Assembly: GCF_003867015.1 (NCBI RefSeq)
Contig: NZ_CP032548.1
Location: 2,981,001-3,045,000 of the forward strand
From: Tenacibaculum singaporense
GTDB lineage: Bacteria; Bacteroidota; Bacteroidia; Flavobacteriales; Flavobacteriaceae
DNA: 64,000 nt
Direction of reading: 5' to 3'
How positions within the stretch are numbered: the stretch's first letter is position 1; each line of letters opens with the position of its first letter. The notes below the pieces were generated by a model, which was not told where the DNA came from, searched no databases, and saw only the letters and a program-made list of their open reading frames with translations. This document shows, piece by piece, positions 26,358-34,841 of the stretch. The position numbers and the translations under genes were made by a program.

Positions 26358-27002
26358 TTACTCTACAAGCCCTAATTTTATTGCGTATTTTGTTAATCCT
26401 GCTAGGTTTTTTACGTTGAGTTTTGATATTAAATTCTTCCTGTAGCTTTCAATAGTATGTTTACTTAAAAAGAGTTTATCTCCTATTTCTTGTGTAGTAT
26501 ATTCTTCAGCAATTAATTTAAGTACATCTTTTTCTCTAGCTGTTAGCATTACAGAGGTTTCTTTTCTTTTATTAAAAACATTTTCCATATAAGCTTCTCG
26601 TACAGATTGTGAGAAGTATTTCTCACCACCAAGAATAGTTTGTACAGCTTGTAGCAATTCAGATTGAGTTGCATTTTTAGATAGGTATCCGTCAACATTA
26701 TTCTTTATCAATGCATCTATCATTCCTGTATCTGTATGCATACTAACGATTAACGTTTTGATGTCTGAACGTTCTTTTTTTATATAATCGTTCAATGTAA
26801 TACCGTCTATATCTGGCATAGAAATATCACTTATAACAATATCTATATGTTGATCTGGATTTGTTTTTATGTACTTTATTACATTTTCACCACTATTTGC
26901 TGTGAGCAAGATGTTGTACACATCTTCATTTTTAAAAATGTTTACCAATCCGTCTAAAAACATTTTATGGTCGTCAACTAAAATAATATTATAAGTCATC
27001 AT
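26358..27002 (-). CDS. NarL/LuxR-family response regulator
   Basis: 214 residues. The receiver domain (~1-120) has acidic DDHK (~10-13), phospho-acceptor Asp in DIVISDISMPDIDG (~59), Thr/Ser in LIVSMHTD and Lys in GYLSKNA (~105). The LuxR HTH (~150-210) has LTAREKDVLKLIAEEYTTQ and IGDKLFLSKHTIESYRKNL. It is 3 bp downstream of its sensor kinase. The target genes are not evident. Confidence 0.95.
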   Translation of the reverse strand: MMTYNIILVDDHKMFLDGLVNIFKNEDVYNILLTANSGENVIKYIKTNPDQHIDIVISDISMPDIDGITLNDYIKKERSDIKTLIVSMHTDTGMIDALIKNNVDGYLSKNATQSELLQAVQTILGGEKYFSQSVREAYMENVFNKRKETSVMLTAREKDVLKLIAEEYTTQEIGDKLFLSKHTIESYRKNLISKLNVKNLAGLTKYAIKLGLVE

Positions 27003-27005
27003 ATA

Positions 27006-28886
27006 TTAATTTAAAGGTACATCAATATCTATCACTGTTCCTTTGTTAGGAAAAGAGTTAATTAAAATATTTCCCTTAATTGTTTTTAATCTATCTTTTA
27101 AATTTTGAAACCCTAATCCATATTTTACTTTTTCTTGATCAAATCCAACACCATCATCTTCAAAAAGTAGTTGTATGGTATTATTAAATACAGAAAGCTG
27201 AATATCTATTTGTGTTGCCTTCGCATGCTTTAATGCATTGGTTAATAATTCTTGAATTATTTTATAAAGCTCTACTTTTAAGTTCTCATTTATTTGGTCT
27301 ACCTCTTCAGCTGGATGAATCTGTAACGTTATTTGTTCTTTAGATAGTGCTTTAACATTATTTATATACTCTGTTATTATTGTTGTAAAAGCAGAGTCTT
27401 TAAACTTTTTAGGCATTAAATTATGAGATAACTCTCTTACCTGATTATAGGTTTCATCCACTTGCTTAATAAGACTTTCTTCTTCTAATTTACTCTTATT
27501 AGATAATTGTAATTTTATGGTTGCCAAGTTCCCCCCAATACTATCGTGTAACTCTCTAGCAATACGTTTTCTTTCATTATTCTGCCCTTCTAGTGAAGCT
27601 TTTACCAACTTTAATTCTTGATCTTTAAGTAATGTAGTTATTTTTTGTTGATTTACTTCTTCTAATGTTTTAGTAAGTTTACTTTGCGTTTGTAATTTTT
27701 GATAGTACATATACAGCAAAGCTAGTACAGGTATTAATACAATAAGAAAGGCTATTAGTATGTATGCTTTCACTGTTTTTTGTCGCCCAATCTCTTGCTT
27801 TTGCTCCAGTGTTTTATACTGTACTTCAAGCTCATTTACTTGCTGTTTATTTTGACTTACTAAAATTTCATTATTAACACGATTTAATTGCGTCATTAAA
27901 GCATGTGCATTTTTATAATCTCCTGTTTCAGCATAAGCATTTTGAAGACCTAAAATGGCTCTTCTTTCTATTTCTAAATTTCCCCATTGAATAGAGTTTA
28001 TATATACTGTAGATAGTATTGTTTTGGCATTTTCATAATCTCCTTCTTTCAAATAAAAGTTTCCTATTACATTACCTGCCTTAGCATATAAAGTAAAGAA
28101 ACCTCTTGATAGTGATTCGTTAAACACATTATAACAAAGATCTAATGCTTCAGCTGTTTTACCTTCTTTTTGTAATATTCTACCAAGCCATAAATCTATT
28201 TTTAATGTTTCTTTTACATAGCCGTCCGATACGTAAAATAGTTTCGCCTCGTTATAGTTTTCTTTGGCCTTTTCAAACTCATTTTTTGTGTAATAAATAA
28301 ATCCAAGCTCAAAAAAAGCATCGTGTTTTAATTTTTCGTTTGGAGCATTTTCAATGCATTCCTCTATAATTGCCTTTCCTTCCTCTTCTTTTCCTCTAAC
28401 ATATTTTACAGCTCCTAATCCTATCCTATTTTTGACAAATAACTCATCATTCGGTTTACTATTTGAATGCTCAATTCCTTTAAAATACCATTTCAAAGCT
28501 TCATCAAAAAGCCCTTTTTCTAACTTTCCTTCAGCCACTATACTAGAAACCTTTGATAAATGATTTTCTTTATCTATCAATTTATTCTTAGTTGTTTCCG
28601 TATACAGTTTATTTCCATAGTATATAATGGAATCTAAATTTCCTTTTTCTCGATGAAACTCTATAAGATCAAATGTCGCATCATATTTAGCTTTGAAGTC
28701 TTTTGCCTTATTTATTTTTGAAAAAAGAGAATCATTAGGTATTGTGGGGTTTACACCAAAAGCCTTAAATCCTTGTACTCCCACCGACTGCGACATTCCT
28801 TCTAAAGCAAAAAACAAAAGAACTGTGATTATAACTTGTTTTGCAAATAACAACCTCATTTCTTTTTTTAAGTAACCTGTTCTCAT
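27006..28886 (-). CDS. TPR-containing sensor histidine kinase (HisKA_3 type)
   Basis: 626 residues. An N-terminal signal or membrane segment (~12-32) is followed by about eight TPR-like helical pairs (~60-330), one transmembrane helix (AYILIAFLIVLIPVLALLYM, ~372-391), a coiled coil, the HisKA_3 box ERKRIARELHDSIGGNLATI (phospho-His near 450) and the HATPase (NALKHAKATQIDI, FEDDGVGFD, GLGFQNLKDRL). The periplasmic TPR sensor is typical of Bacteroidota. It pairs with the LuxR regulator just downstream. Confidence 0.93.
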   Translation of the reverse strand: MRTGYLKKEMRLLFAKQVIITVLLFFALEGMSQSVGVQGFKAFGVNPTIPNDSLFSKINKAKDFKAKYDATFDLIEFHREKGNLDSIIYYGNKLYTETTKNKLIDKENHLSKVSSIVAEGKLEKGLFDEALKWYFKGIEHSNSKPNDELFVKNRIGLGAVKYVRGKEEEGKAIIEECIENAPNEKLKHDAFFELGFIYYTKNEFEKAKENYNEAKLFYVSDGYVKETLKIDLWLGRILQKEGKTAEALDLCYNVFNESLSRGFFTLYAKAGNVIGNFYLKEGDYENAKTILSTVYINSIQWGNLEIERRAILGLQNAYAETGDYKNAHALMTQLNRVNNEILVSQNKQQVNELEVQYKTLEQKQEIGRQKTVKAYILIAFLIVLIPVLALLYMYYQKLQTQSKLTKTLEEVNQQKITTLLKDQELKLVKASLEGQNNERKRIARELHDSIGGNLATIKLQLSNKSKLEEESLIKQVDETYNQVRELSHNLMPKKFKDSAFTTIITEYINNVKALSKEQITLQIHPAEEVDQINENLKVELYKIIQELLTNALKHAKATQIDIQLSVFNNTIQLLFEDDGVGFDQEKVKYGLGFQNLKDRLKTIKGNILINSFPNKGTVIDIDVPLN

Positions 28887-29035
28887 CTCAATTATTAAAT
28901 CTTTTCTATAAACAATAAGAACCGCTAAAATTACATAACATTTTTATTTCTTAATTAACTATTAACAACTTTATTATATACTCTTCATTTCCAAAACAGA
29001 AGCAGTTTTTATAAAAAAAACAAAAATTATTTTTT

Positions 29036-29061
29036 ATAGTTAGGAAACCTAACTATATTTG
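29036..29061 (+). promoter_or_regulatory. Palindromic operator overlapping the promoter of the thioredoxin-DUF2024-MarR operon
   Basis: Perfect 9-bp arms ATAGTTAGG / CCTAACTAT around AAA (29036-29056). The right arm overlaps a TATATTTG -7 box (29054-29061), so a bound repressor would block sigma factor. The MarR protein encoded two genes downstream is the obvious candidate ligand. The TTAGG-N3-CCTAA core recurs at 29340-29352. Confidence 0.7.
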
Positions 29062-29087
29062 TATCAAAATTTAAAATCAATATAATT

Positions 29088-29321
29088 ATGAGTAAACCTA
29101 TTTTTTATCACGCAGGTTGCCCTGTTTGTGTAAGCGCAGAACAAGACATTATTAACTTAATTGGTTCTGATAATGTTGAAGTAGTTCATTTTGGAGAAGA
29201 CAAAAGTCGAATTTTAGAAGCAGAAAATGCTGGTGTAAAATCTGTCCCTGCTTTGGTAACTCCTACTGGTAATGTTCTCCATATTAATTTTGGAGCATCA
29301 ATGGAAGAAGTAAAAGGATAA
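29088..29321 (+). CDS. Small thioredoxin-like protein (CPVC)
   Basis: 77 residues. It begins KPIFYHAGCPVCVSAEQDI, a thioredoxin/glutaredoxin active site with Cys11 and Cys14, and has the cis-Pro loop in KSVPALVTPTG (~50-60). At 77 aa it is a minimal glutaredoxin-size fold. It is first in an operon with DUF2024 and a MarR regulator behind a palindromic operator, which suggests a thiol-redox stress role (inference). Confidence 0.85.
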   Translation: MSKPIFYHAGCPVCVSAEQDIINLIGSDNVEVVHFGEDKSRILEAENAGVKSVPALVTPTGNVLHINFGASMEEVKG

Positions 29322-29328
29322 TTTTTTT

Positions 29329-29368
29329 GCTCTACAAAGTTAGGATTCCTAATTTTGTAGAGCTTTTT
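29329..29368 (+). terminator. Attenuator/terminator hairpin containing a second operator core
   Basis: A 16-bp stem (GCTCTACAAAGTTAGG with its complement, one G-T pair) around ATT, then five T. The apex, TTAGG-ATT-CCTAA, repeats the core of the upstream operator. It would reduce read-through into DUF2024 and marR, and in DNA form may bind the same regulator. Confidence 0.75.
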
Positions 29369-29389
29369 AATATTTTAAATTATATAAAA

Positions 29390-29653
29390 ATGGAAGTAGC
29401 TGTTTGGGATACTTATGTAACTAAAAAAGATGGTAAAACAATGCATTTTGATATTATTGTACCTTCTAACAATAAAGACACTAACATAATTTTTAATTAT
29501 GGTAAAGAATATTTAAGAACCAAAGGTCTAGAAAACCTTGAAATATCTTCAAAAGAATGTGTATTTTGCCATATTGAAATACTCAAACCCGAATGTGAAG
29601 ATGCTATACATAAAAAAGGGTATTTTATATACGAAATGGAAAACTGTAATTAA
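29390..29653 (+). CDS. DUF2024 family protein
   Basis: 87 residues from the ATG at 29390; a longer frame from 29327 would start inside the terminator hairpin and adds a non-family N-terminus. The sequence VAVWDTYVTKKDGKTMHFDI and the CVFCHIE motif (plus a nearby third Cys in KPECED) match DUF2024, a small alpha/beta family with no assigned function. Its stop shares a base with the MarR start (TAATG), indicating coupling. Confidence 0.85.
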   Translation: MEVAVWDTYVTKKDGKTMHFDIIVPSNNKDTNIIFNYGKEYLRTKGLENLEISSKECVFCHIEILKPECEDAIHKKGYFIYEMENCN

Positions 29654-30255
29654 TGAAATCTCCTTTTGACTTAAACCAGCAAAACACTAAAATTGAAAGT
29701 AAAATAGTTGTAGCTTTAGAACGAATTTCTGAAGCTTTTAGAGTACTTCTTTGGAGCGAAAGCAAGGAGAATTCTTTAAGCCCTATCCAAATTCAAATCC
29801 TAATTTTTTTACTATTTCACTCTGAAGAAAAATGTAAAGTGAGTTATTTAGCTGAAGAGTTTAACATGACTAAAGCTACTGTTAGTGATAGTATTAGGGT
29901 TTTATTAAAAAAAGAATTAGTTCAAAAGTTTCATAACCCTAACGATACTAGAAGTTATATTATTGGTCTAACTGAGCAAGGAAAACAAATAGCTCAGAAA
30001 TCAGCTAACTTTACTTTCAATATTGAGAAACCTTTGAGTTCATTACCTGAAGATCAAAAAAAAGACATACTAACAGGACTCTTAAAAGTAATATACCAGC
30101 TTAATAAAGCAGGAGTTATAACTATTCAAAGAATGTGCTATACTTGCTCTTATTACCAACATGAAAACAATGAACATTTTTGTAATCTTTTACAATCTAA
30201 ACTAGCTTCTAAAGAGTTAAGAATTGATTGCCCTGAACACGAATTTAAGAGTTAA
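29653..30255 (+). CDS. MarR-family regulator with C-terminal cysteine cluster
   Basis: 200 residues. A winged helix (~45-110) has LAEEFNMTKATVSDSIRVLL as recognition region and NPNDTRSYIIGLTEQGK as wing. The C-terminal ~45 residues carry four cysteines (MCYTCSYY, FCNLL, DCPEHE), suggesting a redox or metal-sensing site beyond the usual MarR fold. It probably represses its own operon through TTAGG-N3-CCTAA sites. Coupled to DUF2024 by a one-base overlap. Confidence 0.88.
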   Translation: MKSPFDLNQQNTKIESKIVVALERISEAFRVLLWSESKENSLSPIQIQILIFLLFHSEEKCKVSYLAEEFNMTKATVSDSIRVLLKKELVQKFHNPNDTRSYIIGLTEQGKQIAQKSANFTFNIEKPLSSLPEDQKKDILTGLLKVIYQLNKAGVITIQRMCYTCSYYQHENNEHFCNLLQSKLASKELRIDCPEHEFKS

Positions 30256-30322
30256 TAATTTAAAGCATTAACTTTATTTTTTTGGGTATACTAAAAAATT
30301 AATTTTATTACATACAACCTTT

Positions 30323-30330
30323 TATTTTTG
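30323..30330 (+). promoter_or_regulatory. -7 element upstream of the AAA ATPase gene
   Basis: TATTTTTG matches TAnnTTTG, 15 bp before the start codon, implying a very short leader. Confidence 0.5.
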
Positions 30331-30344
30331 ACAAAAAAACACAA

Positions 30345-31070
30345 ATGGCTATACATAACTTGATTCTTCAATCGAAAGAAACAACTATAGAACTAGATAA
30401 AATTCATCTTAGCGATGAAAACAAAAATACGCTACATCAACTATTAAAAGAATTTAAACACGTTGCTGTTTTAGATAGATACAAACTGCCTGTTGATAAT
30501 AAAGTCTTATTATTTGGTCATACTGGTTGTGGTAAAACTACCACCGCTAAGGCTATTGCCAAAAAGCTTGATAAAAAAATTATCATACTTAATTTGGGTA
30601 GCATTGTTTCTTCAAAACTAGGAGAAACAGCTAAAAATATTTCCGAAGTTTTTAAAAAAGCAACTCGAGAAAGTGCTGTTTTATTTTTAGATGAGTTTGA
30701 TTACATCGGTAAAGCTAGAGATTATGATAATAAAGATTCTAGTGAGATGAAACGATTGGTAAATACTGTAATTCAACTTGTAGATCAACTTCCAAATGAT
30801 GTTTTATTAATCGCTGCCACGAATCACTCTAGTGTTATTGATACTGCACTTTTAAGACGCTTTCAACTAAAACTTAAATTCGAAGCACCTAGTGAAACTG
30901 ATTTAGATAGTTATTATGAAACTTTACTACAACAATTTCCCGAAGAATTTAGAGAAGTGAATCGTATCTATGAAATATCGTATGCAGAAGCTAAAGACAT
31001 TACTCTTCGAGCTGTAAAAAATAAAATTATTGAAAAAGAAGAACTAAATAGTCAATTAGTAAATGGATAA
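30345..31070 (+). CDS. Stand-alone AAA+ ATPase
   Basis: 241 residues. Walker A LLFGHTGCGKTTTAKAIAKKL (~56-74), Walker B AVLFLDEFDYIGKARD (~115-130), sensor 1 LIAATNHS and an arginine-finger region LLRRFQLKLKFEAPS follow the classical AAA layout (FtsH/Spastin-like). There is no protease, membrane or DNA-binding domain, so it is probably an adaptor-dependent remodeller, of a kind often annotated as AAA family ATPase on mobile or defence loci. It overlaps the yggS-like gene by 8 nt. Confidence 0.82.
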   Translation: MAIHNLILQSKETTIELDKIHLSDENKNTLHQLLKEFKHVAVLDRYKLPVDNKVLLFGHTGCGKTTTAKAIAKKLDKKIIILNLGSIVSSKLGETAKNISEVFKKATRESAVLFLDEFDYIGKARDYDNKDSSEMKRLVNTVIQLVDQLPNDVLLIAATNHSSVIDTALLRRFQLKLKFEAPSETDLDSYYETLLQQFPEEFREVNRIYEISYAEAKDITLRAVKNKIIEKEELNSQLVNG

Positions 31071-31797
31071 TATTCAAAATAACCTCAACATTATTCACCA
31101 AAGAATACAATTTGCATGTAAAAAAGCAAATAGAAACTCAAAAGATGTTCGTTTATTGTTAGCTACTAAAACGGTAGATACAGATAAAATAAACTTTGCT
31201 TTAGAACAAGGAGAAAACCTAATCGGTGAAAACAAAGTACAAGAATTAAAACAAAAATGTAATGCAATAAAACACCTGCAACCTGAAGTTCATTTTATAG
31301 GTCATTTACAAAGTAACAAGATTAAAGAAGTTATAAAATGGGCTAGTTGTATAGAATCTATCGATCGCTTATCTGTCGCTCAAAAATTGCATCAACGCTT
31401 AACTTTTGAGGAAAAAGAAATTGATGTATACATACAAGTAAACACCTCTTTTGAAGAAAGCAAATTTGGTGCTAATCCAGAGGAAACCATTGAGCTTATA
31501 AAAGAAATTTCAAAGTTTACAAACATCCATATCAAAGGATTAATGACCATTGGTTTGCTAAGCTCGGAATCAGATGAAGTTCGAAAATGTTTCCAACTTT
31601 TAAAGCAACTTCAAGAAGAAATCAAAGCACTACAAATTCCTAATGTAGAAATGAATGAACTCTCTATGGGAATGAGTGGTGATTTAGAAATTGCTATTGA
31701 AGAAGGCGCTACTATTGTACGTGTTGGAACAGCGATTTTTGGAGAACGAATATATCCTGACAGCTATTACTGGAACGAAACAAAAAGTAGCACTTAG
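31063..31797 (+). CDS. YggS-family PLP-homeostasis protein
   Basis: 244 residues, an alanine-racemase-like barrel. PLP lysine is in [10 protein letters not shown] (~33), followed by [63 protein letters not shown] and [11 protein letters not shown]. The family (PLPBP/YggS) buffers pyridoxal phosphate in the cytoplasm. It overlaps the AAA ATPase stop by 8 nt and converges with the peptide-binding gene. Confidence 0.93.
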   Translation: MDNIQNNLNIIHQRIQFACKKANRNSKDVRLLLATKTVDTDKINFALEQGENLIGENKVQELKQKCNAIKHLQPEVHFIGHLQSNKIKEVIKWASCIESIDRLSVAQKLHQRLTFEEKEIDVYIQVNTSFEESKFGANPEETIELIKEISKFTNIHIKGLMTIGLLSSESDEVRKCFQLLKQLQEEIKALQIPNVEMNELSMGMSGDLEIAIEEGATIVRVGTAIFGERIYPDSYYWNETKSST

Positions 31798-33458
31798 TTT
31801 TTCTGTACTCTTTTTAGGCTTAACAAATCAATCGGATTAATTCCTAAACCGGTAACATTCTTTTGTGTAAAGCGAATTACCTCATCGTAATATAACGGTA
31901 CAATTGGTGCTTCTGCAATAATAATGCTATCCATTTTTTGGTATAGCTTATAACGCTTTTTCACATCTACTTCTTTGATAGATTGTTCATACAAAGTATC
32001 AAAAAAATCATTTTTAAAATGCGTATAGTTAGGCCCATTAGGGGTAAAATTTTTGCTGTAAAATAGCGACACATAGTTTTCCGCATCTGGGTAATCAGCA
32101 ATCCAACTTGCTCTAAAAATAGGCAACTTTCCATTTGCTTTTCCTTGACGCAACGTTGAAGGCGGAATTACATCTACTTTGGTAGCTATTCCTATTTTTT
32201 GTAATTCACGTTGAATAAACTCGCACAAGTCTAGATAATTGCTGTTCGTTGTAATGGCTATTTGTGGATTCTCATTTCCTGTTTCTCGTTTATATTGAGC
32301 TACTAACTTCTTCGCTTCTTCGGGTTTGTATGAATATCCTTGTTGATTATTGAATGAAGGCAATCCTTTCGGAATAAATCCACTTGTAGCAGGACTCCCG
32401 ATTCCATTTCTTAAGAACTTAATCATCTTCTCCCTATCAAAACCATAATTGATGGCTTGTCGTATCAATTTTGATTTTGTTGGATGTTCCTCTTCTCCAT
32501 CTAAGTAAATTCCTAAATATTCTGTGTTTAAATACGCTCCTGTTTGCATATTGATTGTAGAAGCATATTTCTCTTTTAAAGTTCCATCAGTGTTTAAAAT
32601 ATCATCTTTATACGAAGCGTCCAAACTCTTCATAAAGTCAATATTTCCTTGGATAAACTGTAAAAACTCACTTTGTTTGTCTGGTAAAAAAGTAACAGCA
32701 ACCGACTCTAAATACGGAAGTTGTTTTCCATTTTCATCCTTTTCAAAATAGAGTGGATTTTTCCTCAATACCAACTTGGTATTTTCAACCCAAAGTTTAA
32801 AATGAAAAGGTCCTGTTCCAATCGGATTTGCTCTAAACTCATTCCCAAAATAATCAATAGCTTCTTTTGGTACAACCGAGCAATATTTCATAGCCAGCAG
32901 CCCTAAAAAAGGTGGAAAAGGTTGCTTTAAATTAATTGTAAAAACAGAATCGCTTTCTGCTTTAAAATCAGCAACATTTTGTAACACCCATCCTCCTGGA
33001 GACGCTACATTCATATCAAGTAATCTATTAAAAGAATATTCAAAGTCTTGGGCTATTACATTTCTCGTAGAATCTTTTCCAAATAACTCATGCTTATGAA
33101 ATAACACGTCATTTCTTAACTCAAACTGATACGTCTTTCCATCTTCAGAAATTGTCCAATTCTTAGCTATCGAAGGTTGTACTTGTAAACTATCATCCAA
33201 TTCTACCAATCCATTATACAATTGATTTACCGCCCAAATATTTCGTTGATCTTTTGCAAAAGCAGGATCTAATGAGGTAATATTTGAGTGCTCGTTATAA
33301 CGAAAAACCTGATTGTTTGTATATTTTGATTTCTTTTTAGTACAAGAAAAAAGAAACAATAAGGCTATTAATACAACTACTTTATTTCTTTTTACGTTTA
33401 TTTTTATAGTAGGTTTTATCTGCAATGTATATCGTTTTAGAAACTTCTGCAAAAACAA
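31794..33458 (-). CDS. ABC-type peptide-binding lipoprotein (SBP_bac_5)
   Basis: About 554 residues. A lipoprotein signal (KVVVLIALLFLFSCTKKK) precedes the extracellular solute-binding family 5 domain with SNITSLDPAFAKD, WTISEDGKTYQFELRNDVLFH, GTGPFHFKLW, KLIRQAINYGFDREKMI and FRASWIADYPDAENY. It binds oligopeptides or similar for import. The ATG at 33458 puts ~26 basic residues before the hydrophobic core and lies 77 nt inside the upstream gene; no ATG, GTG or TTG lies nearer, so the start is uncertain. No permease genes are adjacent. Confidence 0.85.
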   Translation of the reverse strand: MFLQKFLKRYTLQIKPTIKINVKRNKVVVLIALLFLFSCTKKKSKYTNNQVFRYNEHSNITSLDPAFAKDQRNIWAVNQLYNGLVELDDSLQVQPSIAKNWTISEDGKTYQFELRNDVLFHKHELFGKDSTRNVIAQDFEYSFNRLLDMNVASPGGWVLQNVADFKAESDSVFTINLKQPFPPFLGLLAMKYCSVVPKEAIDYFGNEFRANPIGTGPFHFKLWVENTKLVLRKNPLYFEKDENGKQLPYLESVAVTFLPDKQSEFLQFIQGNIDFMKSLDASYKDDILNTDGTLKEKYASTINMQTGAYLNTEYLGIYLDGEEEHPTKSKLIRQAINYGFDREKMIKFLRNGIGSPATSGFIPKGLPSFNNQQGYSYKPEEAKKLVAQYKRETGNENPQIAITTNSNYLDLCEFIQRELQKIGIATKVDVIPPSTLRQGKANGKLPIFRASWIADYPDAENYVSLFYSKNFTPNGPNYTHFKNDFFDTLYEQSIKEVDVKKRYKLYQKMDSIIIAEAPIVPLYYDEVIRFTQKNVTGLGINPIDLLSLKRVQKN

Positions 33459-33894
33459 CAGTTTTATCTTGGTTTGTTATTTTAATATCTTTTATTAAAT
33501 TGATTTCCTGTTCATTTTTAACCTGCTTTTTTATTTGTTTTATTTCATCTTCAGAAAAAATAAAATCTACATAAGCGTCTTGCTTTACAGGTCTTTTAAA
33601 TTTTATACTCGCTTCTTTATCCCAAACTACGTATGTATCTCCAAGAATGTTTATCAACTGAATCATAAAAACAGGATCTGTCGCAGAAAATAAGCTCCCT
33701 CCAAAAATAGATCCTACGTAATTCTTATTCTTGTAAGTAATAGGAATTTTTACTTGCGCCTTTAACAAATCTTCAGAAACATAATTTATTTTCCCAGTAG
33801 ATCTTCTATACATAGGAGAAATATTGAATCCGTACTTAAAAATAGTACTTTGTTTAAAAAACCTCTTTAAAAAAATAGAAATTGTTGCGTACAT
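33382..33894 (-). CDS. DUF4442 hotdog-fold (thioesterase-like) protein
   Basis: 170 residues. The pattern NYVGSIFGGSLFSATDPVFM (hotdog helix) with VVWDKEASIKFKRPV matches DUF4442, relatives of acyl-CoA thioesterases. The canonical catalytic residue is not obvious. It is third in a minus-strand operon: GNAT, monooxygenase-like, DUF4442, then the peptide-binding lipoprotein, whose 5' end overlaps the very lysine-rich C-terminus here. Confidence 0.8.
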   Translation of the reverse strand: MYATISIFLKRFFKQSTIFKYGFNISPMYRRSTGKINYVSEDLLKAQVKIPITYKNKNYVGSIFGGSLFSATDPVFMIQLINILGDTYVVWDKEASIKFKRPVKQDAYVDFIFSEDEIKQIKKQVKNEQEINLIKDIKITNQDKTVVFAEVSKTIYIADKTYYKNKRKKK

Positions 33895-33896
33895 GT

Positions 33897-34217
33897 CTAT
33901 CCTTTTTCAAACCCATACTCTCGTTCCACTTTACATATACGTAGTTGATATTTTTTATACCACTTTTCTCTTCCTATGTTTCTAGCTTCAATATGCTCTA
34001 CATTATTTTTCCATCTAACAATAGCATCCAAACTTTCCCAATAAGAAACCGTAATCCCTACATTGCTTCTTGTCGATTCAACACCTAAATACCCATCTTG
34101 TTCTTTAGCTAAATTGTCCATTTTTTCAGCCATTTCATAATATCCTTCTGTATCATCTGAAAGAGTTGTGGTAAAAATTACTGCGTAATACGGAGGTTTT
34201 AAATTATCTACTATCAT
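33897..34217 (-). CDS. Antibiotic-biosynthesis-monooxygenase-fold protein
   Basis: 106 residues. PPYYAVIFTTTLSDDTEGYYE and the helix-strand pattern DGYLGVESTRSNVGITVSYW / EARNIGREKWYKKYQLRIC match the dimeric alpha+beta barrel ABM family (YdhR/HmoB-like). The substrate is unknown; such proteins range from haem oxygenases to detoxification enzymes. It overlaps the GNAT gene by 4 nt and ends 2 bp before DUF4442. Confidence 0.8.
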   Translation of the reverse strand: MIVDNLKPPYYAVIFTTTLSDDTEGYYEMAEKMDNLAKEQDGYLGVESTRSNVGITVSYWESLDAIVRWKNNVEHIEARNIGREKWYKKYQLRICKVEREYGFEKG

Positions 34218-34714
34218 AAAATTAGTTCATATTTTGTTTCTGGTAAGCCAATATCGTCACTTATAAATTTCTCTATAGCAACAAAGTTGAATCGTTCTAA
34301 TATTTTAGCGGAAGCTACATTTTCATCCACTACACAACCAATAAGCTTTTTCATTCCTATGGATTTACAGTACTGTATTAATCCTTCACAAAGTTCAGTT
34401 GCAAAACCATTTCCCCAGTATCGTTCTATAAACCGATATCCTATTTCATCATTTCCTTCTTCATCTTTCACTAAGGCAACCGTACCTACAAATTCATTGT
34501 CTGACTTACGTTCTATGGCATAAATCCAAAAATCATTTTCTTTATTAGTATATCGTGCTATAAGTTGTTCTAAATCCTCTTTGCTTTCTTCTAAATTTTT
34601 AGGTTCCCCTGTTGCATATTGCAATACTTTCGGATTGCTTTCTAGCTCATAAAAAGGTTCTATATCAACAACTTGAAGCTTTCGAATAAGTAATCTTTTC
34701 GTTTCAAAAATCAT
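34214..34714 (-). CDS. RimJ/RimL-type GNAT N-acetyltransferase
   Basis: 166 residues. ETKRLLIRKLQVVDIEPFYEL at the N-terminus, GYRFIERYWGNGFATEL (acetyl-CoA loop) and AKILERFNFVAIEKF are typical of the Acetyltransf_3 family acting on N-terminal amines or small molecules. It is the first gene of the four-gene operon and is divergent from mtaB. Confidence 0.88.
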   Translation of the reverse strand: MIFETKRLLIRKLQVVDIEPFYELESNPKVLQYATGEPKNLEESKEDLEQLIARYTNKENDFWIYAIERKSDNEFVGTVALVKDEEGNDEIGYRFIERYWGNGFATELCEGLIQYCKSIGMKKLIGCVVDENVASAKILERFNFVAIEKFISDDIGLPETKYELIL

Positions 34715-34725
34715 GAATATTATCG

Positions 34726-34733
34726 TACTTTTG
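34726..34733 (+). promoter_or_regulatory. -7 element upstream of mtaB
   Basis: TACTTTTG matches TAnnTTTG, in the 127-bp divergent interval, leaving a ~100-nt leader before mtaB. Confidence 0.5.
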
Positions 34734-34841
34734 CAAACCCAAAACTGCTTTAAGCAGTAGTAGATTAAATAAACTATACGAACTTCTAAAAAATTAAAGA
34801 CTTGTACAAGGCTTTTGTTTTTTATTTAGGATAGAGAAAAG

